Assembly (NCBI GenBank): GCA_026645575.1
Contig: JAPKMW010000065.1
Span: 1 to 64,000 of the forward strand
Direction: 5' to 3'
DNA length: 64,000 nt
DNA from: Caldilineaceae bacterium
Lineage (GTDB): Bacteria > Chloroflexota > Anaerolineae > Caldilineales > Caldilineaceae
Part shown: positions 27,911 through 36,786 of the stretch, piece by piece
How positions within the stretch are numbered: position 1 is the first letter of the stretch
Layout: every line of letters begins with the position of its first letter
The notes under the pieces: generated by a model
Database searches by the model: none
Told to the model about the DNA's origin: nothing
What the model saw: only the letters and a program-made list of their open reading frames with translations
Program-made: the position numbers and the translations under genes

Positions 27911-29662
27911 ATGATCAACCAACACACCCAGCTTGCTTACGATCTGGCCCAAACAGTGGCCGCCGCGACTGACCTCCAGGGGCTGCTTGCGTCTGTCCTT
28001 GCCACCCTCCAGCCGGTCTACCCGGTGGTGCGTGCAACGATTCTGCGGCCTGTGCGCAACGCCTGGTGTATTGCCGCGGCGGTGGGCGAAACGGCCTGGC
28101 AGACCGATGTCCTGACCCATGAGTTTGCGCTCTCCCCGGCGGCCTGCCCGATCATCATGACCGAGAACAGCGTAGCAGCCGCCGCTTTTCCCGATCTGGC
28201 CGATCCCTTGCTGGCGGCTGTCACCCCCTGTTTAGCGTTGACGGAGCAGCTATGGGTGCGGCTCCTGCCCTTGTCTTTTCAGCAGCGGCTCATTGGCGTA
28301 CTCGTCCTTGTTCGTCACAAGCAGCACCCTTGCGACGCCGCGCTCTCCCATCTGCTCGATCAAGTTGCCAGTCGCATGGCGATGATGATCGACTACCTGC
28401 ATTTGCAACAACGCGATCAAGCCTGGGCCAAGGTGCTGGCCGCGATTACCAGTGTGGGGCGCGAGGTGGCGCATATCCCGGATTTGGTGCGCATTTTGCA
28501 ACTGGTAATGGATAAAGCGGCGGCGACGATGCCGATGGACGCCGGGGTGATCTTCATTTTGGATGAAGCGACCCAACACTATCGGGTGGCAGTCGCCCAC
28601 AACGTACCCGCGGCGGACGCCAAGCAGATCACCTTTGCCCACCAGGAGGGCGTCCCCGGTTGGGTGGTTGTTCACCGGCAGGCGCTGGTGATTCCCGATG
28701 CCCAACAGGATGGGCGTGTCCATCCCTATGTGGTGGCCGGCGGCATTCGCTCCGTCATGGCCGTCCCGCTGATTGTCCATGAGCGGGTGGTGGGGGTGCT
28801 TAATTTTTTTGCCCGGCGCCCCAATGCGTTTCATGCCGATGAATTACGCGTGGCCCAGATGTACGCCGACCAGGCGGCGATTGTTGTCCATAGCGCCGGG
28901 CTGATGGATGAGCTGCGCACCTCGCGGGATGCCCTGGAGGTGCGTGTGGAAGAGCGCACCCGTCAACTGCGGGAGGCGCAGTCCCAAGTGCTGCGGACGG
29001 AAAAGTTTGCCGTTGCCGGTCGTTTGGCCACCGCCCTGGCCCACGAGATCAACAATCCGTTGCAGGCGATTTTGTTACATCTGCAAACGATTGTCGAAGA
29101 AGCGCCCCCGCAAAGCCAAAGCGTCCTGCCAATGATTGAAGATGATCTGACACGGATTGCCGGGATTGTGCGCCGACTGCTGGATGTACAAAGCCCCAGA
29201 AGCGGTCAGTTTGCCTGGCAACAGGTGGAGCGGTTGGTAGCAGAAGTGTTAGCCTTGTTGGCTGTACAACTGCAAGCCGCGCGCGTCCGTGTTATTGCGC
29301 ACTGGCCCGACCGGACGCCGCCGATTTGGGCCGATGGCGATCAGCTCAGGCAACTCTTTTTGAATCTTTTCTTGAATGCGCTCGATGCCATGCCCAACGG
29401 CGGCGAATTGCAGATTGGCGCGACAACCACCGCTACCGAACTGGTCATTGCCGTTACCGACAATGGCATCGGTATGGACACGGCGCTGCTCAAGCAAATT
29501 TTTGAACCGTTTTTTTCGACAAAAAGTAGCGGCACCGGCTTGGGCTTGCCGGTCAGTCAGGAAATTGTCACGGCCCACGGCGGCACGCTGACGGTAGCCA
29601 GCCAACCCAACTGCGGCGCCACCTTTACGGTGAAACTGCCGGCCACCTATCTAGGTTTTTGA
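27911..29662 (+). CDS. GAF-domain sensor histidine kinase
   Basis: A 583-residue cytoplasmic kinase with two GAF-like domains (about 10-165 and 190-335), a short coiled coil (DALEVRVEERTRQLREAQ), HisKA with ATALAHEINNPLQAILLHL (phospho-His) and HATPase with LFLNALDAMPNGG, DNGIGMD and SGTGLGLPVSQEIV. It lacks transmembrane segments, so it probably senses an intracellular signal. A response regulator gene follows 34 bp later. Confidence 0.9.
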   Translation: MINQHTQLAYDLAQTVAAATDLQGLLASVLATLQPVYPVVRATILRPVRNAWCIAAAVGETAWQTDVLTHEFALSPAACPIIMTENSVAAAAFPDLADPLLAAVTPCLALTEQLWVRLLPLSFQQRLIGVLVLVRHKQHPCDAALSHLLDQVASRMAMMIDYLHLQQRDQAWAKVLAAITSVGREVAHIPDLVRILQLVMDKAAATMPMDAGVIFILDEATQHYRVAVAHNVPAADAKQITFAHQEGVPGWVVVHRQALVIPDAQQDGRVHPYVVAGGIRSVMAVPLIVHERVVGVLNFFARRPNAFHADELRVAQMYADQAAIVVHSAGLMDELRTSRDALEVRVEERTRQLREAQSQVLRTEKFAVAGRLATALAHEINNPLQAILLHLQTIVEEAPPQSQSVLPMIEDDLTRIAGIVRRLLDVQSPRSGQFAWQQVERLVAEVLALLAVQLQAARVRVIAHWPDRTPPIWADGDQLRQLFLNLFLNALDAMPNGGELQIGATTTATELVIAVTDNGIGMDTALLKQIFEPFFSTKSSGTGLGLPVSQEIVTAHGGTLTVASQPNCGATFTVKLPATYLGF

Positions 29663-29696
29663 CCCAACGGCCGCTCTCTGAGGAGCATGAGTCACT

Positions 29697-30497
29697 ATGG
29701 AACCCAATTCAGCCACCCTTGCCCCAGGGCGTATTTTGTTAGTCGATGATGAGATCAATATTTGCAGCGGTCTTCATGCCGTGCTATCCCGTGACGGCCA
29801 TGAGCTTCGCACTGCCGGCAGCGCCGAAGAAGCGTTGATGATCCTGACCACCTTTGCCTGTGAGGCGGCGATTGTAGATATTTGCCTGCCAGGCATGTCG
29901 GGCGCTGAATTTCTCACCATCGCTCATCAACGCTGGCCCCATCTGGCCGTCCTCCTGTTGACCGGCAATGGCGCCTTAGAAACGGCAATGGCCGCGGTGC
30001 GCGCCGGCGCGTGCGACTACCTGCTCAAACCGGCGCAGCCCCCCATCATTCGCCAGGCTGTGTGGAGAGCGCTGGCTACGGCGCGTGAACGATCCGAACG
30101 CGCCGAATTGCTCGCGTCGCTGCGCACCGTTTTGCAACATTTGGATGGCTTGCCATCAGCGGCGCCCGCGACCATGACGCCAACTAAGTCGCAAACATTG
30201 ACCATTGGCGATCTGCACCTCGACTGCCACACCCATGAAGTCCGCCGCGGCGCGACAGTAACCGCCCTGACCCCCTCCGAATTTAGCATTCTGTCCACCC
30301 TGGCCGACCAGGCCGGGCAAGCCGTGGCGTATGTGGCCCTAGCCGAAGCCAGTCTGGGCTACGCGGTTGATCCCTGGGAAGCCAAAGAGTTGGTCAAACG
30401 CCACATCCTGACCTTGCGCCAGAAAATTGAACCGCACCCGGAGACCCCCCGCTATCTGCTCAATATCCGCGGTATCGGCTACCGTTTGCAGCCGTAA
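29697..30497 (+). CDS. OmpR/PhoB-type response regulator
   Basis: A 266-residue protein. The receiver domain has LLVDDEINICSGL, phospho-Asp in AIVDICLPGMSG and Lys in YLLKPA. The C-terminal winged helix (from TLTIGDLHLDCHTHEVRRG) ends RYLLNIRGIGYRLQP. OmpR/PhoB winged helices bind tandem direct repeats with 11-bp spacing. It is therefore a candidate regulator for the 11-bp-repeat promoters in this window, though none is adjacent. Confidence 0.9.
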   Translation: MEPNSATLAPGRILLVDDEINICSGLHAVLSRDGHELRTAGSAEEALMILTTFACEAAIVDICLPGMSGAEFLTIAHQRWPHLAVLLLTGNGALETAMAAVRAGACDYLLKPAQPPIIRQAVWRALATARERSERAELLASLRTVLQHLDGLPSAAPATMTPTKSQTLTIGDLHLDCHTHEVRRGATVTALTPSEFSILSTLADQAGQAVAYVALAEASLGYAVDPWEAKELVKRHILTLRQKIEPHPETPRYLLNIRGIGYRLQP

Positions 30498-30520
30498 GGG
30501 GAGAGGCGCCATCTAGCATC

Positions 30521-30588
30521 GGTAGTCCGCAGTCCAGAGTCCAAAGTCCAGAGTCCAAAGTCAGGCTAGATAGCGTTGCGGTCTACTG
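30521..30588 (+). repeat. GTAGTCC/GCGTTGCGGTCTAC interspersed repeat, copy 4
   Basis: GGTAGTCCGCAGTCCAGAGT is followed by reiterated CCAAAGTCCAGAGT units and TAGCGTTGCGGTCTACTG. Confidence 0.72.
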
Positions 30589-30663
30589 CGCATAGTTGCC
30601 CAGGCTGCCGATGGCGGGTAGAATGAGCAAACCATCAAATCATAAGCAAGGAGAGGAATCGCA

Positions 30664-31365
30664 ATGACAGCCGATATCGTGCAGCGCTACAACTATGACG
30701 CCTTTGTGCCGGCCCAATTTGAACCGTGGATGAACTTTGATCAAAGCCCCAAAGTCGGGGAACGCGCCCCCGACTTCCCGCTGTGGCCGCTGACGGGCGG
30801 TGAAACAACCCTCAGCGCGCTTTGGTCACAGCATAGCTATCTGGTGGTTGAGTTCGGCAGCTTTACTTGACCGTATTGCGGGATGGCGGCGCCATCCATG
30901 AATGCCCTGGCCGAACGCTTCCATGCGCAGAACGTCGGCTCCATCTTTGTCTATACCCACGAAGCCCATCCGGGGGAACAGTATCCCCACCTCACCAGTA
31001 TGGAACAAAAGTATCGCCATGCCCAGGCGCTGCGCGATGTGCTGGGCGTGACGCGGCCCATCCTGCTCGATGCGTTGGATGGCACCTGTCATCGCGCCTA
31101 TGGCTCCATGCCCAACATGACCTGGATTTTTAACGCGTCGGGCATCCCAATCTACAAATCTGATTGGACAGACCACCATAGTGTGGCCAACGCGTTGGAA
31201 TACTTTCTGGATGTCAGTCAGCGCCGCCGGGCCAAAGAGCGCCTGGCGCCCTTCCGTGTCGAACGGTTGGATTATCGCAACCAGGATCGACAAGCTTTCT
31301 TCCGCGGCCTGGAACGCAACGGCCCCAAGGCGGTGGATGAGTTCAAAGCCGCCTTCAGCGAGTGA
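30664..31365 (+). CDS. Iodothyronine-deiodinase-like selenoprotein (UGA read as Sec)
   Basis: The frame runs from ATG 30664 to TGA 31363-31365 if TGA at 30868-30870 is read as selenocysteine (residue 69 of 233). The active site reads VVEFGSFT-U-PYCGMAAPSM, matching the deiodinase motif F-G-S-x-T-U-P-P. Further on, FVYTHEAHPGE matches the conserved E-A-H-P of deiodinases, and CHRAYGSMPNMTWIF fits the next conserved block. It is a soluble thioredoxin-fold selenoprotein, also like peroxiredoxin-type DI homologues of bacteria. Substrate unknown; reductive dehalogenation or peroxide/disulfide reduction are possible. A perfect hairpin starts 10 nt after the UGA. RBS AAGGAGAGG. Confidence 0.85.
30881..30897 (+). 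other. Candidate SECIS hairpin, deiodinase-like gene
   Basis: GGATGGC and GCCATCC form a perfect 7-bp stem around a GGC loop, 10 nt after the UGA at 30868-30870. Confidence 0.65.
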
Positions 31366-31399
31366 ACTATCCGCCTTCGACAAGCTGAGGCCGCGCTAA

Positions 31400-31427
31400 C
31401 AGGCTCAGACAACGTTGCCTGAGCCTG
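31400..31427. terminator. Stem-loop after the deiodinase-like gene
   Basis: CAGGCTCAG and CTGAGCCTG form a 9-bp stem over 10 nt. It is flanked by CCTTCGACAAGCTGAG and a complementary CTGTCGAAGG, so a larger fold is possible. Confidence 0.55.
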
Positions 31428-31485
31428 TCGAAGGCAACACTAATCATGATATAGCCATCAATGCCAAATCCACAGGAGCTTTGCC

Positions 31486-32550
31486 ATGCCCATTCCTACG
31501 GAACCGATTGGTAGTGTACCACGCCCCGCCGCATTGCAAGCAGCCGTCCAAGCCTTTGCCGCCGGCGAGCTACCCCGCGCTGAACTGGATCGCCACTATG
31601 AAGCGGCGGTGCGCGAAACGATTGCCCAGTTCGAAGCCACCGGCTCACCGATCATCACCGATGGCGAACAGACCAAACCCAGCTTTGCCACCTATCCCCT
31701 GGCTGGGCTACCCAACCTGGCCGCCGATGGCGTTGTCATCCCCTTTGAGGATGGTCACACACGCCAACTGCCCTGTTTGACCGGCGGCCCCTTTCACTAT
31801 CAAACCTACGCCGGCGCCTATCTACCCCTGGCGCGCAAGTACGCGCAACGCCCGCTCAAACAGGCGGTTATCGCCACTTCGGCCATGAGTCTGCTCTATC
31901 CGGCAACGGGGCTTGATGGTTATTCACAGGAACAGTTTCTGGCGGATCTGGTGCAGGAAGCGGTGGCCGACATCCGTAGTTGCTTTCAAAACGGCGCGCA
32001 GAATGTCCAGATCGACTTTACCGAAGGGCGGCTGGCGGTGAAGCTCGACCCGTCCAAAGGGCTGTTGCAACAGTTCATTGATCTGAACAATCGTGTCTTG
32101 TCCCACTTCACGCCGGAAGAGCGGCAACGCATTGGCGTCCACACCTGCCCCGGCGGTGATCAGGATTCCACCCACAGCGCCGATGTCGATTACGCTGACC
32201 TGATTCCCAGCCTGCTGACGCTCAACGTGGGCAGCTTCTATATGCAGATGGCGAGTGAAAAAGCGCCAGAGCGCGTATTACAACTGGTTGGCGAGCATTT
32301 GCGCCCGGAGCAACGGCTCTATGTCGGTGTGATTGACGTGATTGATCCGACCGTGGAAAGCCCGGAGACCGTCTGTGAACGGGTCATGACCGCCGCCAAC
32401 TATATCCCGCCTCACCAACTAGGCACCACCGACGATTGTGGCTTTTCGCCTTTTGGTGATGATGTATCAACGGCGCGCGAAACTGCCTTTGCCAAGATCC
32501 GCGCCCGTGTGTTGGGGACTGCCCTGGCCGCCGAAAAATTGGGTCTATAG
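31486..32550 (+). CDS. MetE C-terminal-like cobalamin-independent methionine synthase family protein
   Basis: A 354-residue TIM-barrel protein of the MetE/UROD superfamily. N-terminal PIPTEPIGSVPRPAALQ and SPIITDGEQTKPSF are typical of short MetE-like proteins. GVHTCPGGDQDSTHS and TTDDCGFSPFGDD carry the His/Cys zinc ligands. It is half the length of full MetE and has only the catalytic barrel, as in archaeal-type core enzymes. It may transfer methyl groups to homocysteine or another thiol/selenol. It lies between two selenoprotein genes; that link is positional only. Confidence 0.8.
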   Translation: MPIPTEPIGSVPRPAALQAAVQAFAAGELPRAELDRHYEAAVRETIAQFEATGSPIITDGEQTKPSFATYPLAGLPNLAADGVVIPFEDGHTRQLPCLTGGPFHYQTYAGAYLPLARKYAQRPLKQAVIATSAMSLLYPATGLDGYSQEQFLADLVQEAVADIRSCFQNGAQNVQIDFTEGRLAVKLDPSKGLLQQFIDLNNRVLSHFTPEERQRIGVHTCPGGDQDSTHSADVDYADLIPSLLTLNVGSFYMQMASEKAPERVLQLVGEHLRPEQRLYVGVIDVIDPTVESPETVCERVMTAANYIPPHQLGTTDDCGFSPFGDDVSTARETAFAKIRARVLGTALAAEKLGL

Positions 32551-32603
32551 GCTAAATTCAATCGTCCCGATGGGACGGACAGATGACCGGAAAGGGAAAC
32601 AAA

Positions 32604-33392
32604 ATGCAACAACTGATCGTGAGTCGGCGCCGCTTGTTACAACTGAGCGGCGTTGGAATTGGGGCAGCGACGTTGGCCGCATGTGCGACGCCAACCCAAC
32701 CTGTTGCCACCAGCAATGAACCGGCCGCCGTGGTGGAGACATTACCCACCGCCGCCAACACTGCCGCCCCTACTGTCGCCGCTACAGAGACGCCAGCCGT
32801 CGTGGTTGAAGCGGCGCCAACGGACGCGGTGGCGCTCTATGATGGCCTCACCCACGGTATCACTGCCGAGGGCTTCCCTTACCTGGGCGACCCGAATGCG
32901 CCGCTCACGATGACCGATTATTCGGATTTCCTCTGACCGGGATGCCGCCGTTACGTGTTAACGGTTGAACCGAAAATTGTGGAAAGCTATGTGCGTTCCG
33001 GGCAGCTCAAGCTGGTTTATCGCGACGTGCTGAATCATGGCGAACGCAGTCTGCGTTCATCGGAAGCCGCGGCCTGCGCCGGTCGCCAGGGGCAATTCTG
33101 GCCAATGCACAAGCTGTTGTTCGAGAATCAGTCGGCCATTTGGAGTACGGGCAATGATGGGTTGATTGACTTGATGCTAGGCTTTGCCGCACAACTGGAA
33201 GAGCTGGACCAGGCCGCCTTTGCCCAATGTCTCAACGATCGCGTCACCTTGGCCGCCCTGCAAGCCGCCGATGCCGAACAACGGACACGGGGCATCACCG
33301 TGCAGCCGATCTTTGAAATTGGTGAGCAACGCATTATTGGGTCACAGGCGTTCGAGATTTTTGCGGCGGCGATTAAAGCTGCGGCTAACTGA
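32604..33392 (+). CDS. Tat-exported DsbA-like selenoprotein with U-x-x-C (UGA read as Sec)
   Basis: The frame runs from ATG 32604 to TGA 33390-33392 if TGA at 32934-32936 is read as selenocysteine (residue 111 of 262). A twin-arginine signal with Cys (SRRRLLQLSGVGIGAATLAAC) precedes an Ala/Thr/Val-rich linker. The thioredoxin-like domain reads NAPLTMTDYSDFL-U-PGC, where homologues have C-P-x-C, and continues SGQLKLVYRDVLNHGERS and QGQFWPMHKLLFENQ, typical of DSBA/thioredoxin_4 proteins. The C-terminus RGITVQPIFEIGEQRIIGSQ holds the cis-Pro loop. It is probably an extracytoplasmic oxidoreductase. ATG 32583 is an alternative start. Confidence 0.85.
32948..32964 (+). other. Candidate SECIS hairpin, DsbA-like gene
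   Basis: CCGTTA and TAACGG form a perfect 6-bp stem around CGTGT, 11 nt after the UGA at 32934-32936. Confidence 0.62.
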
Positions 33393-33411
33393 GATACAAT
33401 TATTCGTAAGG

Positions 33412-33457
33412 AAAAAACCACTCCCCGCCAGTCTGTGACTGGCGGGGAGTGGTTTTT
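33412..33457. terminator. Bidirectional rho-independent terminator
   Basis: A perfect 15-bp GC-rich stem (33418-33432 with 33438-33452) is flanked by A6 and T5. It lies between convergent genes and can serve both. Confidence 0.92.
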
Positions 33458-33503
33458 CCGTATGCTCGCGTTAAGCTTTGTTGCCTTGATTCATCTGCTG
33501 TGA

Positions 33504-34511
33504 TTAGCCGGCAGCTACATAATGAAACGCGTCAGCGCTGCGGCTGATATAGCCCAGCCCGGGGAAGGGGAAATGGGCGGCGACGACTTGCAGTTGTTCA
33601 TCGGCAACCCGGTTGAGCAGTTGTTGACGGGTGGCGATGCTGACATCGGGCAAGGTGTCGAAGCCAAAGACCCATTCGGGATGTTGAAGATGGACAAGGC
33701 TGTTAGCCACGGTATCCGCCAGGTAGAGCAACTGGCTGTTGCCGGAAGTCACCAGCAAAGCATGATGCCCTGGCGTGTGACCGAGCGCGGCCACGGCCTG
33801 AATCCCACCAACCAACTCATCACCGGCAGTGTACAAGGTCAACTGGTCGTTGGCCGTAATCGGCGCCAACTTGGCATTGGCCAGGTTGATAAAGTCATCC
33901 AGCGGGCTGTTGGTCGGGCCGGCGTTTAAGAAATCCCATTCCGCTTGTGGTAGATAATAGTGGGCATTCGGGAAGACCGGCTTCTCCGCCAACGTGGCCC
34001 CGGCGATATGGTCGGGGTGCATGTGCGAGAGAATCACCGCATCGATGGCCGTCGGTTTGATCTGCAAGAGCGCCAGGGTGGCGACCAGATGTCCGACATT
34101 GTCGCCCAAGCCGCGGAAATCGCCCATGCCGGTGTCCAGCAGAATCCGTTGATCCCCCGTTTCGACCAAAAGCGTGTTGATGCCGACTTTCACATTGCCG
34201 GTCGGCAGGTTGTGGGCCGCCAGCAGTTCATCCACCCCGCCTTCCGGTGCGTTGACGCCCAGCATTGCTGATTCCAGGCCAATGATCCCATCGCCTATCA
34301 CCGTCACCTGAACATCGCCAAGCTGGGTGCGATAAAAGGCCACGGAATTGGGGGGCGACGCCGGTTTGGCGGCTGCATTTGCGCCATCGGCCACCGGTTG
34401 AATGGGTTGACAAGCTGCCAACCCCAGCCCCACCGCCCCCAGACCTAGCGTTTGTAGCACCTGGCGGCGGGAAAATGCTGATTGATTGATTTGTTTGATA
34501 GTGTTGCTCAT
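33504..34511 (-). CDS. Tat-exported metallo-beta-lactamase-fold hydrolase
   Basis: A 335-residue protein. The twin-arginine signal SRRQVLQTLGLGAVGLGLAAC has a lipobox-like Cys. The MBL metal site is HMHPDHIAG, followed by GHTPGHHALL and a late His in AAHFPFPGLG. INTLLVETGDQRILLDTGMG is the preceding beta motif. The family includes lactonases and sulfatases; the substrate is unknown. Convergent with the DsbA-like selenoprotein gene. Confidence 0.85.
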   Translation of the reverse strand: MSNTIKQINQSAFSRRQVLQTLGLGAVGLGLAACQPIQPVADGANAAAKPASPPNSVAFYRTQLGDVQVTVIGDGIIGLESAMLGVNAPEGGVDELLAAHNLPTGNVKVGINTLLVETGDQRILLDTGMGDFRGLGDNVGHLVATLALLQIKPTAIDAVILSHMHPDHIAGATLAEKPVFPNAHYYLPQAEWDFLNAGPTNSPLDDFINLANAKLAPITANDQLTLYTAGDELVGGIQAVAALGHTPGHHALLVTSGNSQLLYLADTVANSLVHLQHPEWVFGFDTLPDVSIATRQQLLNRVADEQLQVVAAHFPFPGLGYISRSADAFHYVAAG

Positions 34512-34555
34512 GGTGTTCCTCCTGTGTAATGAATGGTTTTAGGGTAAGAATTCAC

Positions 34556-34628
34556 CCCTCCCTACCCCTCCCCAGTTTGGGGAGGGAATCTTGGCTCCTC
34601 CCCCAAACTGGGGGAGGTTGGGAGGGGG
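34556..34628. repeat. C/G-rich inverted repeat invading a gene end
   Basis: CCTCCCTACCCCTCCCCAGT and ACTGGGGGAGGTTGGGAGGG form long complementary arms. It encodes the C-terminal tail of the MerR-GyrI gene, suggesting insertion at the end of that gene. This type of element is common in several bacterial phyla. Confidence 0.65.
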
Positions 34629-35458
34629 TAGGTTTTATGAACGATAGGAAATTGCAATTCGACCAGGGTCTCGTCGTTCGTACCGGGCGGTACAAGCAGC
34701 AGTTCGCGGCCGGGACCGTCAAATTGGTACTCATGCAATTCCATCCAAATCCCAATCGAAGCATAGCTTTTGTGACCAATCCGATGCACTTCATGTTGCA
34801 CCGCCGTTGCCATCTGGGCCGCGGCCGGCAACGTGTGCAGGGTTAGCGTATATTCGCCCCGAAATGGGATTTTGATCGCGACCGGTTCCGTTAAGATCAG
34901 CCCAACTTCCAGGTCAATGTTCTCGGTGCAAAACATGTCTGAGTGAAAGATGGCGGCAAAGTGGCGAATGCGCCGTTCGCCGATTTTGGCAGCCACCTTT
35001 TGCATCATCTCGCGCACCAGCGCCGGCCCCTCGGCAAACGAGGGCAACAGATAGCGCGTCGATAGGAACGGTTGGGCGGCGACACTTTTGACGACGACTT
35101 CCAGATTGTCGAGCGACCCTTCTTGATCAATCTGCTCCAGCCGGGCCTCGACATGGCGTAGCCGCGTCATTTCCGCTTGCAAGGTCTGTTCGATCTGCGC
35201 TTTGCGCAAGCGCAACATGCTCCGAATCTCGTCGCCGGAGATTTCATCTTCGACAATACGTCTTATCTGCTCTAGGGACAGGCCGAGATCCTTTAGGGCC
35301 AAAATTCGATTCAGCCGCGGCAATTGCGCCGCACGATAATAGCGATAGCCCGTCCATGGATCGATTTGGTCTGGTTTGAGCAGCCCGATGTCATCATAAT
35401 GGCGCAACAGATGGCCCGATACCTGAGCAATCTTGGAAAACTCACTGATTTTAAACAT
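34562..35458 (-). CDS. MerR-family regulator with GyrI-like effector domain
   Basis: A 298-residue protein. The MerR winged helix has MFKISEFSKIAQVSGHLLRH and DDIGLLKPDQIDPWTGYRYY. A coiled coil of about 40 residues follows, then a GyrI-like small-molecule binding domain with VKSVAAQPFLSTRYLLPSFA and HTLPAAAQMATAVQHEVHR, as in BmrR/multidrug sensors. The last 20 residues (from YPLPTSPSLGEE) are read from an inverted repeat and are not native. ATG 35458 follows AAAGGAGG. It is preceded by a promoter with MerR-type 19-bp spacing, indicating autoregulation. Confidence 0.85.
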   Translation of the reverse strand: MFKISEFSKIAQVSGHLLRHYDDIGLLKPDQIDPWTGYRYYRAAQLPRLNRILALKDLGLSLEQIRRIVEDEISGDEIRSMLRLRKAQIEQTLQAEMTRLRHVEARLEQIDQEGSLDNLEVVVKSVAAQPFLSTRYLLPSFAEGPALVREMMQKVAAKIGERRIRHFAAIFHSDMFCTENIDLEVGLILTEPVAIKIPFRGEYTLTLHTLPAAAQMATAVQHEVHRIGHKSYASIGIWMELHEYQFDGPGRELLLVPPGTNDETLVELQFPIVHKTYPLPTSPSLGEEPRFPPQTGEG

Positions 35459-35488
35459 CATCACCTCCTTTGCTGAACCGCTGTTGTT

Positions 35489-35519
35489 AGGATAACCCTT
35501 CGGGTAACCCGAAAGTCAA
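35489..35519 (-). promoter_or_regulatory. MerR-type promoter with 19-bp spacer and palindrome
   Basis: On the minus strand: -35 TTGACT, a 19-bp spacer containing the perfect dyad TTCGGGTTACCCGAA, and -10 TATCCT. Overlong spacers with a centred dyad are the hallmark of MerR-family activated promoters. Confidence 0.85.
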
Positions 35520-35578
35520 GAGGCAAAATTGAAATTGGGGCCAGCAATTGAATTTCTGTCGTATGGCGCTACACGCGA

Positions 35579-35622
35579 AAGGTCGAGCGTTCCACCCTTC
35601 AGGTGGTAAAACGCTCGACCTT
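35579..35622. terminator. Stem-loop after the patatin gene
   Basis: AAGGTCGAGCGTT and AACGCTCGACCTT form a 13-bp stem, with CCACC/GGTGG nested inside. It is downstream of the minus-strand patatin-like gene. Confidence 0.75.
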
Positions 35623-35653
35623 CCCCACAAACCTATTTTATGTTCACCAATGG

Positions 35654-36571
35654 TTAGGCCGCCAGCGACAGGATGCGACCGTCGCGCCGCTCCTCATCAT
35701 AGAAATAGGGCGCCCCTGTCATGGCGCCAACAGCGGGTGGCGGGGCATAGGCCAGAAAATCACCGATCACCTGCGCGGTTTCATCGATCAGGCGCTGCGT
35801 CTGCCCAAAATCGAGCAAGCCTGTTTCCAGGGGGCAGGGGGTGGGCAAGTAGAGAACCGGGAGTTGTTGCGCCACGAGCGAGGCTTCCAGCAACACCCGC
35901 TGACGCACGGCGGCGCCAAACATGGAAAAGACGATCTGGGCAATATTGCCGGCCCGTTCGGGGCGCCGACAGGTGTTGCCGCTATCCAGCACCACTAGGG
36001 ATTTCGCCCCCAGCGTCATGGCCGGCCCCAGCGGTACATTGCTGACAATACCGCCATCGACATAGCGCGTGCCATTGATTGTCACCGGCGGATAGAGACC
36101 GGGGAGCGCCGTGCTGGCCAGCAGGGCCGGCAACAGACGCCCGCCCGTAAAGAGCGCCCCCCGGTGCGAATCATATTCGGTGGCGACCACGCCCAGGGGC
36201 ATAGATAATTCCTCAAAGGCTTCGACGCGACAGACCCGTTTGATCAGCGCGGCCAGTTCACGATTGCTGTAGATGGAATGGCGAGTGCGCAGCAGTTGCA
36301 TAGCTTGCGTCCACAGCCCGCCGGGGAAAATATCCTGGCGGCGCAGATTGAGCCAGACCGTTTCCAACAGTTCAACGGCATGGTCCAGCCCATGATGGGC
36401 AATGGCAACCCCGTTGAGCGCCCCCACCGAGGTGCCGACGACCAGATCCGGGTAGATGCCGGCGGCGCTCAACGCCCGTAACATACCTACCTGAACTGCC
36501 CCCAAATTCGCCCCGCCGGATAACACAAAGGCGACGGGATGCGGTAACTGATTCTGCCACTGTTGACGCAT
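35654..36571 (-). CDS. Patatin-like phospholipase
   Basis: A 305-residue protein of the RssA/patatin family. It has the oxyanion loop VLSGGANLGAVQVGMLRAL, the nucleophile motif GTSVGALNG (Ser of GxSxG) and the catalytic Asp in YVDGGIVSN (DGG). Such enzymes cleave acyl chains from phospholipids. ATG 36571 follows AAAGGAGG; an earlier ATG 18 bp upstream overlaps the ribosome binding site. It ends near a terminator. Confidence 0.88.
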   Translation of the reverse strand: MRQQWQNQLPHPVAFVLSGGANLGAVQVGMLRALSAAGIYPDLVVGTSVGALNGVAIAHHGLDHAVELLETVWLNLRRQDIFPGGLWTQAMQLLRTRHSIYSNRELAALIKRVCRVEAFEELSMPLGVVATEYDSHRGALFTGGRLLPALLASTALPGLYPPVTINGTRYVDGGIVSNVPLGPAMTLGAKSLVVLDSGNTCRRPERAGNIAQIVFSMFGAAVRQRVLLEASLVAQQLPVLYLPTPCPLETGLLDFGQTQRLIDETAQVIGDFLAYAPPPAVGAMTGAPYFYDEERRDGRILSLAA

Positions 36572-36723
36572 AGATGCCTCCTTTGCCACCTACAACGATC
36601 AGCGTGCTAGCTGGTCAACCTGTACGAAAATGATTGGAATGAGTGGTCTCTCACCATACCCCTGAAAGCAGAGGGTTGGCTGTAAGCGCCTCTACGCAAC
36701 TCTTTGCCGGCTTCAACAAAAAA

Positions 36724-36751
36724 GGCGCTCAACCATGGATGGTTGAGCGCC
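36724..36751 (-). terminator. Rho-independent terminator of the heptad-repeat gene
   Basis: GGCGCTCAACCA and TGGTTGAGCGCC form a perfect 12-bp stem with a 4-nt loop. On the minus strand it is followed by T6. Confidence 0.88.
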
Positions 36752-36786
36752 GATCTCCCCAAAATGTTTCTGAGATCAATTGCATA

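Noticed and set aside
30868..30870. UGA as a true stop making a 68-residue pseudogene
   Set aside because: The downstream frame continues the same fold, the codon falls on the active site and a hairpin follows at SECIS distance.
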